A stretch of DNA of 64,000 bases from Pseudomonas capeferrum (GTDB lineage: Bacteria; Pseudomonadota; Gammaproteobacteria; Pseudomonadales; Pseudomonadaceae): the NCBI RefSeq assembly GCF_013523055.1, contig NZ_JAAMQM010000005.1:1-64000 (forward strand), written 5' to 3'. A program made the translations under genes and the position numbers. The notes beneath the pieces were generated by a model, which was not told the DNA's origin, ran no database searches, and saw nothing but the letters and a program-made list of their open reading frames with translations. Positions 25,101 through 36,549 of this stretch are shown in pieces. Every line of letters begins with the position of its first letter. The stretch's first letter is position 1.

Positions 25101-25121
25101 GAATGATGATCCTGCGAAAAG

Positions 25122-25493
25122 TTACTGGGTCTGCACTTCGATGCGGAAGTCGGTGGCCTGGGGAACCGGGGCGATGGCCGGCAGCACGGTCGCCTGCTTG
25201 CCATAGAGAGTCACGGTCTTCCAGCTTTCTTCAGCGGCGACGGGGAAACCGTCGTTGCCCAGCCAGGCAAAGCGGTAGTACATCGTCCGGTTGCTGCGGC
25301 TGGTATTGGTCAGCGACGCCTTCACGGTCATGAAGCCGTTTTCGCGGGCAACGCGCATCGGGCCGATGTCGATGTCGCTCAGCTTGCCCATGGTCACCAC
25401 CTTGCTGGCGGCGCTGCCAGGCGCTGGCGGCGGCGGAGTAGCGCAGCCGGCCAGGGCGGCGGCTGCAATGAGGGCGAGGAAGGTCTTGCGCAT
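25122..25493 (-). CDS. YcfL-family (DUF1425) lipoprotein
   Basis: A 123-residue lipoprotein with lipobox ALAGC (Cys17) followed by a Pro-rich linker and an immunoglobulin-like DUF1425 domain (MRVARENGFMTVKASLTN, then RTMYYRFAWLGNDGFPV and ESWKTVTLYGKQ). YcfL is encoded next to LpoB in E. coli too, and the same pairing here supports a shared envelope role. It sits between the COG3014 gene (15 bp upstream) and the LpoB-like gene (21 bp downstream). Confidence 0.9.
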   Translation of the reverse strand: MRKTFLALIAAAALAGCATPPPPAPGSAASKVVTMGKLSDIDIGPMRVARENGFMTVKASLTNTSRSNRTMYYRFAWLGNDGFPVAAEESWKTVTLYGKQATVLPAIAPVPQATDFRIEVQTQ

Positions 25494-25508
25494 ATCGATC
25501 CTTGAAAA

Positions 25509-26900
25509 TTACTTGAGAGTGGCAATGGCCTGGGCCTGGACGCGTGGTTCGACCTGGACGGCCGGACCGCCGGCGAACACCTGTTGGCCGACCACGCGCA
25601 GGGCGATGACCTGGTAAGGGCGGTCGATCTTCACCTTGATCTTGTTGCCACCTTGGCTGGATGGCAGGCTCAACAGGTGTTCACCCTGCGAGAGACGGAC
25701 GCGCACGACCTGCGTCTCGTTGGGCAGCGTGCGCCAGGTACGTGTGTCGGCACCTTCGACGATGACCGAGGCTATGCCCATGGCCAGGCCTGCCAGGGGG
25801 CTGGCTTCGTTGAGCTTCTTCTGCGCGACACCGCGGCTGATGGCGCGCACGCTGGTGCGCAGGATGATCCCGGGCATGTCGTCACGCAGGGCGCGGCGCG
25901 ACATGGCGCTGATGCTGTTGAGCGAGGTCAGGGCGAGCGGGCTGCTGTCGAGCTGGATTTCGCTGATCAGGCCGGTGGAAGCGTCTTCCTTGATGACCGG
26001 GAAGGACAGGGGCGTGATGACCAGGTTGCCGGCGATGGGCAAGGGCAGGGGGATTCTGACAGAGTCGCGTGCCGGCGCCAGGCCGCTTTGCACCACGATC
26101 AGTACATCGCTGTCGCTCGCCTTGCCTTTACGCTTGTCGAGATCGAGCAGCGCCTGCTCCAGCAGCGGGATGTTGGGGCGCAGTTCGGCCGCTTTGCGGT
26201 AACCCGGCGCGGCCAGGCCCTTTTCGCCCAGCGCTTCATAGACATAGCCGGACAGGTAGTGGCTGAAGGCGCTCTGGTAGCTGTTCTTCAGGCTGACCAC
26301 TTCCGGTGCGTCGAGGCTTGCGACGGGATAGCCCTGGAGGTCCTTGTACTGGGTCCGTACACCTTCCTTCTCGGCCTCTTCCTCGCGCTTGAGATACTCC
26401 TTGTCGCGCAGCTCGGCGATCACCGCTTCGCGTTCGTGGGTCTTCTTGATCTCGGTGCGAGCGCCGTCGAAGTCGTTCTGGGCAAGCAGGTTCAAGGCCA
26501 TCTGCGTGGTCAGCATGACTTTTTCGTAGTCGTAGCCTTCGTAGCGGCGGACCTTGTCATTGACCAGGTAGCTGCCGAACTGGCTCAGGTATTTCGCGGT
26601 ATCCAGCTTGACCGACTCTTCCCACTTGAAGACCACGTCGTCAGCGGCACGCCAGGCGGCCTGGCTGCCGGTGTAGTCACCCTTGGAGCGCAGCAGCTCG
26701 CCTTTCTCGAAGTAGTAGAGAAGGTCCTTGTCGTCGCTCTTGTTGTTCTGCTCGAGAAGGGCCAGCGCCGCGTCGACATTGCCGGATGTCAGGTGCTGAT
26801 TGGTTTCCTGCAACTCGCTGTCGTAGCTGCGGAAGGCGGAGCAACCGGTCAGTTGCAGGGCAGCGACAAGGGTCGCCAGGGTGAGGGCGCGGAATACCAT
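25509..26900 (-). CDS. COG3014-family lipoprotein
   Basis: A 463-residue lipoprotein with lipobox LQLTGC (Cys20). The N-terminal half is alpha-helical and TPR-like (HLTSGNVDAALALLEQNNKS, YYFEKGELLRSKGDYTGSQA, later YVYEALGEKGLAAPGYRKAA). The C-terminal half is beta-rich (PLPIAGNLVITPLSFPV, TRTWRTLPNETQVVRVRLSQ). This matches COG3014, an uncharacterised Gram-negative envelope family often encoded with YcfL and LpoB. It is the promoter-proximal gene of the four-gene minus-strand operon. Confidence 0.88.
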   Translation of the reverse strand: MVFRALTLATLVAALQLTGCSAFRSYDSELQETNQHLTSGNVDAALALLEQNNKSDDKDLLYYFEKGELLRSKGDYTGSQAAWRAADDVVFKWEESVKLDTAKYLSQFGSYLVNDKVRRYEGYDYEKVMLTTQMALNLLAQNDFDGARTEIKKTHEREAVIAELRDKEYLKREEEAEKEGVRTQYKDLQGYPVASLDAPEVVSLKNSYQSAFSHYLSGYVYEALGEKGLAAPGYRKAAELRPNIPLLEQALLDLDKRKGKASDSDVLIVVQSGLAPARDSVRIPLPLPIAGNLVITPLSFPVIKEDASTGLISEIQLDSSPLALTSLNSISAMSRRALRDDMPGIILRTSVRAISRGVAQKKLNEASPLAGLAMGIASVIVEGADTRTWRTLPNETQVVRVRLSQGEHLLSLPSSQGGNKIKVKIDRPYQVIALRVVGQQVFAGGPAVQVEPRVQAQAIATLK

Positions 26901-27351
26901 CGAAGATCATCTTCCCTGAGTGAATGAATGCCGCCGAGGCGGGGCGGCAATTCCCTTTGACTGTCGTCAAATCCTCTTCTCGAGAGGTGCCGTTTGCCCG
27001 CTCGCCTCGCGAGGGGGGCGGCAGTATAAACGCTTTTGCAGGCAAAATAGTGGCCTTTTGGCTTCGGATGTCTCTGCTTGTGCCATCAGTCAAAATCTAT
27101 TGGGCTGTAGGAATCGCCCCCGGTAGACGAAATTTTTCCCATGGAATTTTCGACGACGGTCGCCGCAAGGGCTTTGCGGTGGCGATTTTCCTGAGTGCGC
27201 AAGCCAAGGGCGCGGCACGCGTGACATAGCGCGCGCCAGGAAGCGTTCGGAGAATTTGAAGTGTGGTTGCCCGAAGCAGATACTAGGAACCGGTTTACCC
27301 GCAAGGCGGCCAAGGCCATCCTTGCATGCAACTGTTCCCAGGAAATTTCCC
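26901..27351. other. 450-bp gap between divergent operons
   Basis: Holds the promoters of the COG3014 operon (minus) and yaiI (plus). I see no convincing gene: frames at 26920-27229 lack ribosome sites and recognisable content. The gap also lies at the probable synteny junction discussed in the findings. Confidence 0.5.
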
Positions 27352-27801
27352 ATGCGTGTATGGATCGATGCAGACGCCTGCCCAAAGGCCGCCAAGGACC
27401 AAGTGGTCAAGTTCGCGCTCAAGCGCAAGTTCGAGGTGCTGCTCGTGGCTGGCCAAGCCCAGATCAAACCGGCATTCGCCTGCGTGCAACTGATCGTCGT
27501 GCCCAGCGGCATGGATGCGGCGGACGACTATCTGGTCGAACACGCGGTGCCCGGTGATCTGGTGATCTGCAGTGACGTGCCGTTGGCGGACCGCTTGGTC
27601 AAGAAAGGCGTCGCCGCGCTCGACCCGCGTGGCCGCGAGTTCGACGAACGCAACATGGGCGATCGCCTGGCGGTGCGCAATCTCTTTACCGACCTACGCG
27701 AACAAGGCCAGGCGGGAGGCGGGCAGGGGCCTTATGGAGAGCGCGAAAAGCAGGCGTTCGCCAACTCGCTGGATCGTATCCTGACCCGGTTGGCCCGTTA
27801 G
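27352..27801 (+). CDS. yaiI: YaiI/UPF0178 family protein
   Basis: A 149-residue protein of the DUF188/YaiI family, whose fold resembles PIN nucleases; its function is unproven. The hallmark WIDADACPKAAKDQV opens the protein, and ICSDVPLADRLVKKGV and DPRGREFDERNMGDRLAVRN follow. ATG 27352 has AGGAAA at ideal spacing; the longer in-frame extension to 27256 has no such support. It is monocistronic and converges on elbB. Confidence 0.9.
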   Translation: MRVWIDADACPKAAKDQVVKFALKRKFEVLLVAGQAQIKPAFACVQLIVVPSGMDAADDYLVEHAVPGDLVICSDVPLADRLVKKGVAALDPRGREFDERNMGDRLAVRNLFTDLREQGQAGGGQGPYGEREKQAFANSLDRILTRLAR

Positions 27802-27856
27802 GTCTTTCCAAGGAACAGGGGAGCCGCGGCGCAGCTCCCGGGCAGCTTGTGGAAGG

Positions 27857-28525
27857 TTATTGATCGCCTTCGTGCGTCAGTTCCAGGACGCGATCCACGA
27901 GCTTGTAGATGCCGCCCGCCGCGTCGCTGATGGACTGGGCAAGCATGTAGGCCGGCGTTGTCACCAGCTTGCGTTGGGTATCTTCGACGATGTCATGGAC
28001 ATCGCATTCCTCATGGGTACCGCCCATCTTCACCACGGCCGCGCTGGTGTCAGCGTCGTTGCCGATGGTGCAGACCACTCCGGGACCGTAGATCTTGGCC
28101 GCCAGGGCAGGCGAAATGCAGATCAGGCCAACCGGCTTGCCCGCTTCCGCGAACGCTTCCGCAAGGGCCAGGACGTCAGGATTCACGACGCACTCGACGC
28201 CTTTGGTAGCAAAGTCCGACAGGTTCTTGGCTGCCCCGAAGCCTCCGGGGACGATCAGTGCGTCGAATTCGGCGGCATCCGCCTCACGGACGTCCTTGAT
28301 CTGGCCGCGAGCGATGCGCGCCGACTCCACCAGGACATTGCGGGACTCCGGCATCTCTTCGCCGGTCAGGTGATCGATCACATGCATCTGGGCGACATCG
28401 GGCGCAAAACACTGCACCTGCGCTCCGCGCTGATCGAGGCGCAGCAAGGTGATCACGCTTTCGTGGATCTCGGCGCCGTCATACACGCCACAGCCGGAAA
28501 GAATCACCGCAACTTTCTTTTTCAT
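27857..28525 (-). CDS. elbB: ElbB-type glyoxalase (DJ-1/PfpI superfamily)
   Basis: A 222-residue member of the ElbB family, described as an isoprenoid-biosynthesis-associated glyoxalase. It begins KKKVAVILSGCGVYDGAEIH, with the GCGVYDG motif of the family, and has VPGGFGAAKNLSDFA and the nucleophile region LICISPALAAKIYG, where Cys precedes ISPA. The start is taken at 28525 because GGAG lies 8 nt upstream; an ATG at 28531 is too close to it. Its 3' end converges with yaiI, 55 bp away. Confidence 0.9.
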   Translation of the reverse strand: MKKKVAVILSGCGVYDGAEIHESVITLLRLDQRGAQVQCFAPDVAQMHVIDHLTGEEMPESRNVLVESARIARGQIKDVREADAAEFDALIVPGGFGAAKNLSDFATKGVECVVNPDVLALAEAFAEAGKPVGLICISPALAAKIYGPGVVCTIGNDADTSAAVVKMGGTHEECDVHDIVEDTQRKLVTTPAYMLAQSISDAAGGIYKLVDRVLELTHEGDQ

Positions 28526-28781
28526 GTCCATTTCTCCAATGTCGGGCGTCGTATGTCTCTAGTCTGGCAGATATGATCATGTGTTTTGAACATGACATCA
28601 GCGGCATGTTCACTCGCTCGAGAGTGAACGCCGGGCGTTGACGCTGGACAGGTAGGAGATCGCCCAGTCCGCCGGACTACGGCTGTCGCGCAGAGAACAA
28701 AGCCCTGAGGGACGATATATACCTTGGGGGAGCGGCGGTCCTGCTAATCAATGAGTTAGCGTTTGTTCTATGAGCGAAGGG

Positions 28782-29402
28782 TCAGGGCCTGTCGGAGTCC
28801 TGGCTGGATGACGATTGTTCATCGGTGGCCTGTGCCACCGCCTTGCGATCGGCACGCGCGGCGCGGAAGCGTCGCCGCAGCCAAAGCAGGGCGCCCAGCA
28901 CCAGCAAGGCGCCCAGCACCCAGAGCTCGTACTTCTTCACGTTGCCCAGCAGACCCTCGAGGATGGCGCCGAAATGATAGGCCGCCGCGCCAAGCGCCAG
29001 CGCCCAGACGGCCGCGCCGATGCCGTTGAGCAGCAGATAGCGTCGGGGCGGATAGCCGGACAGCCCGATGGCCACCGGCATCACCGTGCGCAGGCCATAG
29101 ACGAACCTGAAGCCCAGTACCCAGATGTCGGGATGACGGCGAATATGCTCCAGGGCACGATCGCCCAGCAGCTGCCAGCGTGGCTTGCGCGCCAGCAAGG
29201 CGCGGCCATGACGTCGGCCCATGAAGTACCAGAGCTGGTCGCCCGCGTAACTGCCGAAAAAGGCCGTCACTACCACCAGATTGATATCCATGTATCCACG
29301 GAACGCAAGAAAGCCCGCGAGAACCAGAATGGTCTCACCTTCAAAAAACGTGCCGAGAAAAAGGGCGAAGTAGCCGAAATCCTGCAGGAATTGTTGAAGC
29401 AT
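28782..29402 (-). CDS. DedA-family membrane protein
   Basis: A 206-residue integral inner-membrane protein of the DedA/SNARE-associated family, whose members are linked to lipid flipping and envelope homeostasis. Visible hallmarks are the N-terminal FGYFALFLGTFFEGETILVL (acidic residue in the re-entrant loop), FFGSYAGDQLWYFMGRRHGR and the R-rich conserved RFVYGLRTVMPVAIGLSGYP. Four or five hydrophobic segments are followed by an Arg-rich, Ser-rich cytoplasmic tail. It is transcribed away from hemB; the shared upstream gap is 206 bp. Confidence 0.92.
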   Translation of the reverse strand: MLQQFLQDFGYFALFLGTFFEGETILVLAGFLAFRGYMDINLVVVTAFFGSYAGDQLWYFMGRRHGRALLARKPRWQLLGDRALEHIRRHPDIWVLGFRFVYGLRTVMPVAIGLSGYPPRRYLLLNGIGAAVWALALGAAAYHFGAILEGLLGNVKKYELWVLGALLVLGALLWLRRRFRAARADRKAVAQATDEQSSSSQDSDRP

Positions 29403-29404
29403 GA

Positions 29405-30619
<1,215 letters not shown>

Positions 30620-30638
30620 CGCCCTACGGGAACACCAG

Positions 30639-32876
30639 ATGAATAACGAAGTGCTAACCCCTGTCGAGATTAAGGACGCCCAGGCGTTGCCCGAGCAGTC
30701 GGTGCAGACACCGCCGGACCTGGCGCAGGTCCCTGTGCCCGAGGCGCTGGTCGAGGCTGCGCCGGCGCTCCCCGTGCCGGCTCCGGCCATCGCCATTCCA
30801 AGTCTCGACGACAGCAGTCTGTACATTCATCGCGAGCTCTCGCAGCTGCAGTTCAATATTCGCGTGCTGGAACAGGCGCTGGACGAGTCCTATCCGCTGC
30901 TCGAGCGGCTGAAATTCCTGCTGATCTTCTCCAGCAACCTGGACGAGTTCTTCGAGATCCGCGTGGCGGGTCTCAAGAAGCAGATCACCTTCGCGCGTGA
31001 GCAGGCAGGTGCCGACGGCCTGCAACCGCACCAGGCGCTGGCGCGGATCAGCGAGCTGGTGCATACCGAGGTCGATCGCCAGTATGCGATCCTCAACGAC
31101 ATTCTGCTGCCGGAGCTGGAAAAGCATCAGATTCGTTTCATCCGTCGTCGCCACTGGACGACCAAGCTCAAGACCTGGGTGCGTCGCTACTTCCGTGACG
31201 AGATCGCGCCGATCATCACGCCGATCGGCCTGGACCCTACACACCCGTTCCCGTTGCTGGTCAACAAGAGCCTCAACTTCATCGTCGAGCTCGAAGGCAT
31301 CGACGCCTTCGGGCGAGACTCGGGTCTGGCAATCATTCCCGCGCCGCGGCTGTTGCCTCGCGTGATTCGCGTCCCCGAGGACGTGGGAGGACCGGGCGCC
31401 AACTATGTGTTCCTGTCCTCGATGATCCATGCCCATGCCGATGACCTGTTCCAGGGCATGAAGGTCAAGGGTTGCTACCAGTTCCGTCTGACTCGAAACG
31501 CCGACCTGGCATTGGACTCGGAGGACGTCGAGGACTTGGCCCGGGCGCTGCGCGGTGAGCTCTTCTCGCGCCGCTATGGTGACGCCGTGCGCCTGGAAGT
31601 GGCCGATACCTGCCCCAAGCACCTGTCCGACTACCTGCTCAAGCAGTTCAACCTCAGCGAAAACGAGGTGTATCAGGTCAAGGGTCCGGTCAACCTGACC
31701 CGCCTGTTCAGCATCACGGGCCTGGACAGCCATCCCGAGCTGCAGTACACCCCATTCACGCCGGGCATCCCTAAACTGCTGCAAAACGCCGACAACATCT
31801 TCAGCGTGGTCAGCAAGCAGGACATCCTGCTGATGCACCCGTTCGAGTCGTTCACCCCGGTGATCGATCTGCTGCGCCAGGCGGCCAAGGACCCGCACGT
31901 GCTTGCCGTGCGTCAGACCCTGTATCGCAGTGGGGCCAACTCGGAGATCGTCGACGCGCTGGTCGACGCGGCGCGTAACGGCAAGGAAGTCACCGCGGTG
32001 ATCGAGTTGCGGGCGCGCTTCGACGAAGAGTCCAACCTGCAGCTGGCCAGCCGCCTGCAAGCGGCGGGCGCGGTGGTGATCTACGGTGTGGTCGGCTACA
32101 AGACCCACGCCAAGATGATGCTCATCCTGCGTCGTGAGGCGGGCGAGATCGTCCGTTACGCCCACCTGGGGACCGGCAACTACCACGCCGGTAACGCGCG
32201 GCTGTACACCGACTACAGCCTGCTGACCTCCGACGATGCGCTGTGCGAGGACGTCGGCAAGCTGTTCAGCCAGCTGATCGGCATGGGCAAGACCTTGCGC
32301 ATGAAGAAGCTGCTGCACGCGCCGTTCACCTTGAAGAAAGGCATGCTGGACATGATCGCCCGGGAGACCCAGTTCGCGCTCGAGGGCAAGCCGGCGCACA
32401 TCATCGCCAAGTTCAACTCGCTGACCGATGCCAAGATCATCCGCGCGCTGTACAAGGCCAGCCAATCCGGTGTGCGTATCGATCTGGTGGTGCGCGGCAT
32501 GTGCTGCCTACGCCCGGGGATCCCGGGGGTTTCGCACAATATCCAGGTACGCTCGATCATCGGTCGCTTCCTGGAACACACCCGGGTGTTCTATTTCCTC
32601 AATGGCGGTGAAGAGCAGATGTTCCTCTCCAGCGCCGACTGGATGGAGCGCAACCTGGACAGGCGTGTCGAGACTTGCTTCCCGGTAGAGGGCAAGAAGC
32701 TGGTGCTGAGGGTCAAGAAGGAGTTGGAGAGCTATCTTACCGACAACACCCACGCCTGGACGCTGCAGCCCGACGGTCGCTACGTGCGCAGCACGCCGAC
32801 CGGCAACCAGAACCCGCGCAATGCCCAGGCCACTCTGCTGGAGCGCCTGAGCAACCCGGTCCTCAGCGTACGCTGA
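30639..32876 (+). CDS. ppk: polyphosphate kinase 1
   Basis: A 745-residue enzyme that makes polyphosphate from ATP. After a Pro/Ala/Glu-rich N-terminal extension of about 55 residues comes the PPK N domain ([20 protein letters not shown]), the head domain and the two phospholipase-D-like catalytic domains. The autophosphorylated His lies in [17 protein letters not shown], and [20 protein letters not shown] follows. Its 3' end overlaps the convergent ppx gene by 14 bp, so the synthesis and degradation genes lie tail to tail. Confidence 0.97.
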   Translation: MNNEVLTPVEIKDAQALPEQSVQTPPDLAQVPVPEALVEAAPALPVPAPAIAIPSLDDSSLYIHRELSQLQFNIRVLEQALDESYPLLERLKFLLIFSSNLDEFFEIRVAGLKKQITFAREQAGADGLQPHQALARISELVHTEVDRQYAILNDILLPELEKHQIRFIRRRHWTTKLKTWVRRYFRDEIAPIITPIGLDPTHPFPLLVNKSLNFIVELEGIDAFGRDSGLAIIPAPRLLPRVIRVPEDVGGPGANYVFLSSMIHAHADDLFQGMKVKGCYQFRLTRNADLALDSEDVEDLARALRGELFSRRYGDAVRLEVADTCPKHLSDYLLKQFNLSENEVYQVKGPVNLTRLFSITGLDSHPELQYTPFTPGIPKLLQNADNIFSVVSKQDILLMHPFESFTPVIDLLRQAAKDPHVLAVRQTLYRSGANSEIVDALVDAARNGKEVTAVIELRARFDEESNLQLASRLQAAGAVVIYGVVGYKTHAKMMLILRREAGEIVRYAHLGTGNYHAGNARLYTDYSLLTSDDALCEDVGKLFSQLIGMGKTLRMKKLLHAPFTLKKGMLDMIARETQFALEGKPAHIIAKFNSLTDAKIIRALYKASQSGVRIDLVVRGMCCLRPGIPGVSHNIQVRSIIGRFLEHTRVFYFLNGGEEQMFLSSADWMERNLDRRVETCFPVEGKKLVLRVKKELESYLTDNTHAWTLQPDGRYVRSTPTGNQNPRNAQATLLERLSNPVLSVR

Positions 32877-34365
32877 GGACGAAGCCGACCCGGGCCAGCC
32901 ATTCCGCCTCGTTGGCGAAATCGGCCTGGGTCAGTTGGTTCTTCTCCAGCCAACCCTTGGGGAAGGCTACGTCGAGATTGTTGGCACCGGCCTGCAGGGC
33001 CACGGTTGGCATCTGCTGGGTGCCGCGAATGTGGTGGAACAGGATGGCGAAGCGCAGCAAAACGCACAGGCGGATCAACTTGACGCCCAGGTCGCCGAAT
33101 TCGGCGAACTTGTCCCGAGGGATGTTGCGGCGGTGACCGCGGACCAATAGCGCCAGCATCAGTTGGTCTTCACGAGAGAAGCCGGCCAGGTCGGAGTGTT
33201 CGATCAGGTAAGCGCCATGCTTGTGGTAATGGTAGTGGGCGATGTCCAGGCCGACCTCATGCACCTTGGCTGCCCAGCCCAGCAGGTCGCGCCAGTTGCC
33301 CGCTTCCAGGTCCCAGGCCTTGGCCACCTGATCGAAGGCATGCAGCGCCTTGCGCTCGACGCGCGTGGCCTGGTCCTTGTCGACGTGATAGCGGTCCATC
33401 AGCGAGCCCAGGGTGCGCTCCCGTACGTCTTCGTGATGATAACGGCCCAGCAGGTCGTACAACACACCTTCGCGCAGCGCGCCATCGCAATGGTCCATGC
33501 GCTTGAGCTCCAGGGCATCGAAGATCGCCTCGAGAATGGCCATGCCTGCGGGGAAGATGGTGCGGCGGTCGGGCTTGACCCCGTCGAAGTCGATCTTGTC
33601 GGTCTCGCCGAGCTTGAACAGCTTGCGCTTGACCCAGGCCAGCCCCTCGGCATTGACCTCGCCATTGCCCAGGCCGCCGGCCTTGATCGCGGCGCCGATG
33701 GCGCGGATGGTACCGGAGGAGCCGATGGCTTCGTCCCAGGTCAGGCGGTGCAGGGCGTTTTCGATGCTCATCAGTTCCAGGCGCGCGGCGGTGTAGGCCT
33801 GGGCGTAGCGCGCCGGGGTAATCTTGCCGTCGCGGAAGTAGCGTTGGGTAAAGCTGACGCAGCCCATCTGCAGACTTTCGCGCAACAGTGGCTCGAAACG
33901 CTGGCCGATGATGAACTCGGTACTGCCGCCGCCGATATCGGCGACCAGGCGCTTGCCAGGATTGTCGGCCAGCGTGTGCGAAACGCCCAAGTAGATCAGG
34001 CGAGCCTCCTCGCGCCCCGAAATCACCTCCACCGGATGGCCGAGAATGGCTTCGGCGCGCTGGATGAAGCCCGCGCGGTTGCGGGCCTCGCGCAGGGCGT
34101 TGGTGCCGACGATGCGCACGGAGCCGGCCGGCATGCCGTTGATCAGCTGGGCAAAGCGCTTGAGGCAGTCGAGGCCGCGCTGCATGGCTTCTTCGCTCAA
34201 CTGACGCTCTTCGTTGATGCCGGCGGCCAGCTGAACCTTCTCCCCCAGGCGCTCGAGAATGCGGATCTCGGTGTGGTGGGCCTTGGCCACGACCATGTGG
34301 AAGCTGTTGGAGCCAAGGTCGATGGCGGCGATAAGGGACAGGTTCTTCGCTTTGGTATGCGGCAT
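32863..34365 (-). CDS. ppx: exopolyphosphatase
   Basis: A 500-residue Ppx/GppA-family phosphatase that removes phosphate from polyphosphate chains or pppGpp. It opens [17 protein letters not shown], the ASKHA-fold phosphate-1 motif, and carries [17 protein letters not shown] (phosphate-2) and an HD-like C-terminal part. ATG 34365 is the customary start ([12 protein letters not shown]); in-frame ATGs at 34413 and 34452 would extend it without a clear ribosome site. It is convergent with ppk and overlaps its end. Confidence 0.96.
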   Translation of the reverse strand: MPHTKAKNLSLIAAIDLGSNSFHMVVAKAHHTEIRILERLGEKVQLAAGINEERQLSEEAMQRGLDCLKRFAQLINGMPAGSVRIVGTNALREARNRAGFIQRAEAILGHPVEVISGREEARLIYLGVSHTLADNPGKRLVADIGGGSTEFIIGQRFEPLLRESLQMGCVSFTQRYFRDGKITPARYAQAYTAARLELMSIENALHRLTWDEAIGSSGTIRAIGAAIKAGGLGNGEVNAEGLAWVKRKLFKLGETDKIDFDGVKPDRRTIFPAGMAILEAIFDALELKRMDHCDGALREGVLYDLLGRYHHEDVRERTLGSLMDRYHVDKDQATRVERKALHAFDQVAKAWDLEAGNWRDLLGWAAKVHEVGLDIAHYHYHKHGAYLIEHSDLAGFSREDQLMLALLVRGHRRNIPRDKFAEFGDLGVKLIRLCVLLRFAILFHHIRGTQQMPTVALQAGANNLDVAFPKGWLEKNQLTQADFANEAEWLARVGFVLSVR

Positions 34366-34607
34366 GATCTGGATGTTCTCGGTCGATAACCCGGCAATCG
34401 TGCCACGATCCATGGCTGCCGCCAACGCATGACACGTCTTGGTTTGATGCACAGCAATGTGCCTGGAGTACTATGACCCTTATGTGACAGCTTCGATTTG
34501 CGCTGTGTTGCACAACTATAGTTACACTCAATCGAGCGCGACTTCCTGTAGGAGTCGGGTGCGGCTATGATGGACAACGTTTTTTTGCTTACGACCTGGA
34601 GAGTTCC

Positions 34608-34937
34608 ATGAGCAGCGATCTGATCAAACACGTCACCGACGCGAGCTTCGAGGCCGAAGTACTGAAGGCCGAAGGCCCGGTGCTGGTCGACTACTGGGCT
34701 GAATGGTGCGGCCCATGCAAGATGATCGCTCCAGTCCTGGACGATATCGCTACCACCTACCAAGGCAAGCTGACCGTCGCCAAGCTGAACATCGACGAGA
34801 ACCAGGAAACCCCAGCCAAGCATGGCGTGCGCGGCATTCCGACCCTGATGCTGTTCAAGAACGGCAACGTCGAGGCGACCAAGGTGGGCGCATTGTCCAA
34901 GTCTCAGCTGGCGGCCTTCCTGGACGCCAACATCTGA
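34608..34937 (+). CDS. trxA: thioredoxin 1
   Basis: A 109-residue disulfide reductant with the active site WCGPCKM (about residues 33-39), the cis-Pro in [12 protein letters not shown] and the usual fold and length. The ATG follows GGAGAG. It is monocistronic, with a strong terminator after it; TATGAT near 34566 may be its -10 box. The gene lies between ppx and rho, a conserved order in Pseudomonas and other gammaproteobacteria. Confidence 0.98.
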   Translation: MSSDLIKHVTDASFEAEVLKAEGPVLVDYWAEWCGPCKMIAPVLDDIATTYQGKLTVAKLNIDENQETPAKHGVRGIPTLMLFKNGNVEATKVGALSKSQLAAFLDANI

Positions 34938-34943
34938 GTCTTC

Positions 34944-34975
34944 AAAGCCCCGGTTTTTTCCGGGGCTTTTCTTTT
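34944..34975 (+). terminator. intrinsic terminator after trxA
   Basis: AAAGCCCCGG-TTTTTT-CCGGGGCTTT is a perfect 10-bp stem starting 7 bp after the trxA stop, followed by TTCTTTTT. It is a textbook rho-independent terminator. Confidence 0.95.
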
Positions 34976-35167
34976 TATGGCCACTAGACGCCAGAAAATG
35001 CAAGTGTTACATTCGGCCTCGCACTGCTTCTCCAGTGCCCTCTGCACGCCGTCGCCGACGCATCCCTAATTCGAATCAGTACGCGATCCTGTCGCCACAC
35101 CCGCGGCGCGGCTTCATTAAGCCAGAAGCTTAATTCTCCCTTCTTACATGATTACGTCACTCCCCTT

Positions 35168-36427
35168 ATGAACCTGACAGAACTCAAGCAAAAGCCGATT
35201 ACCGATCTGCTGGAAATGGCCGAGCAGATGGGCATTGAAAACATGGCCCGTTCGCGCAAGCAGGACGTGATTTTCGCCCTGTTGAAAAAACACGCGAAAA
35301 GCGGCGAGGAGATCTCGGGTGACGGCGTGCTGGAGATTCTCCAGGATGGTTTCGGTTTCCTGCGTTCGGCTGATGCGTCTTATCTGGCCGGCCCTGACGA
35401 CATCTACGTCTCGCCCAGCCAGATCCGCCGCTTCAACCTGCGTACCGGTGACACCATCGTCGGCAAGATCCGCCCGCCGAAAGAAGGCGAGCGTTACTTC
35501 GCGTTGCTCAAGGTCGATACCATCAACTACGACCGTCCGGAAAACGCCAAGAACAAGATCCTGTTCGAGAACCTGACGCCGCTGTTCCCCAACAAGCGCC
35601 TGAAGATGGAAGCCGGCAACGGTTCCACCGAAGACCTTACCGGCCGTGTCATCGATCTCTGCGCGCCTATCGGCAAGGGTCAACGTGGTCTGATCGTCGC
35701 TCCGCCGAAAGCGGGCAAGACCATCATGCTGCAGAACATCGCGGCGAACATCACTCGCAACAATCCTGAATGCCACCTGATCGTTCTGCTGATCGACGAG
35801 CGTCCGGAAGAAGTGACCGAGATGCAGCGCACCGTTCGCGGCGAAGTAGTGGCCTCGACCTTCGACGAGCCGCCGACCCGTCACGTACAGGTTGCCGAGA
35901 TGGTGATCGAAAAGGCCAAACGCCTGGTCGAGCACAAGAAGGACGTGGTCATCCTGCTCGACTCCATCACCCGTCTGGCGCGTGCCTACAACACCGTGAT
36001 CCCGAGCTCCGGCAAGGTCCTGACCGGTGGTGTCGACGCCCACGCCCTCGAGAAGCCGAAGCGCTTCTTCGGTGCCGCGCGTAACATCGAGGAAGGCGGT
36101 TCGCTGACCATCATCGCCACCGCGTTGGTCGAAACCGGTTCGAAGATGGACGAAGTGATCTACGAAGAGTTCAAGGGTACCGGTAACATGGAGCTGCCCC
36201 TGGACCGTCGCATCGCCGAAAAGCGTGTGTTCCCGGCCATCAACATCAACCGTTCGGGTACCCGTCGCGAAGAGCTGCTGACCGCCGACGACGAACTGCA
36301 GCGCATGTGGATCCTGCGCAAGCTGCTGCATCCGATGGATGAAATCGCCGCCATCGAGTTCCTGGTCGACAAGCTCAAGCAGACCAAGACCAACGACGAG
36401 TTCTTCTTGTCGATGAAACGCAAGTAA
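35168..36427 (+). CDS. rho: transcription termination factor Rho
   Basis: A 419-residue hexameric RNA-dependent helicase that ends transcription. It shows the N-terminal helical Rho-N region ([20 protein letters not shown]), the cold-shock-like RNA-binding domain ([20 protein letters not shown]) and the ATPase domain with Walker A APPKAGKT, Walker [17 protein letters not shown], and the Q- and R-loop region ending at about [20 protein letters not shown]. Length is standard for the family and no insertion is present. It follows trxA after 230 bp and has its own terminator. Confidence 0.98.
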   Translation: MNLTELKQKPITDLLEMAEQMGIENMARSRKQDVIFALLKKHAKSGEEISGDGVLEILQDGFGFLRSADASYLAGPDDIYVSPSQIRRFNLRTGDTIVGKIRPPKEGERYFALLKVDTINYDRPENAKNKILFENLTPLFPNKRLKMEAGNGSTEDLTGRVIDLCAPIGKGQRGLIVAPPKAGKTIMLQNIAANITRNNPECHLIVLLIDERPEEVTEMQRTVRGEVVASTFDEPPTRHVQVAEMVIEKAKRLVEHKKDVVILLDSITRLARAYNTVIPSSGKVLTGGVDAHALEKPKRFFGAARNIEEGGSLTIIATALVETGSKMDEVIYEEFKGTGNMELPLDRRIAEKRVFPAININRSGTRREELLTADDELQRMWILRKLLHPMDEIAAIEFLVDKLKQTKTNDEFFLSMKRK

Positions 36428-36446
36428 GCGTTCGATGCACGCGAAG

Positions 36447-36468
36447 AGCCGGGGCAACCCGGCTTTTT
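36447..36468 (+). terminator. intrinsic terminator after rho
   Basis: AGCCGGG-GCAA-CCCGGCT with a GNRA tetraloop and a following TTTTT, 20 bp after the rho stop. Confidence 0.92.
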
Positions 36469-36549
36469 GCTATCTGCACTTTGGCTATTGTGGCGTGATC
36501 GGCGCTACACTCTGCAGCCCTACCGATACGGCCAACACGAGGCTCACGC

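Noticed and set aside
25584..26927. 447-codon plus-strand ORF
   Set aside because: Antisense shadow of the COG3014 lipoprotein gene, which has a lipobox and operon context.
30654..32465. 603-codon minus-strand ORF
   Set aside because: Antisense shadow of ppk.
33163..34389. 408-codon plus-strand ORF
   Set aside because: Antisense shadow of ppx.
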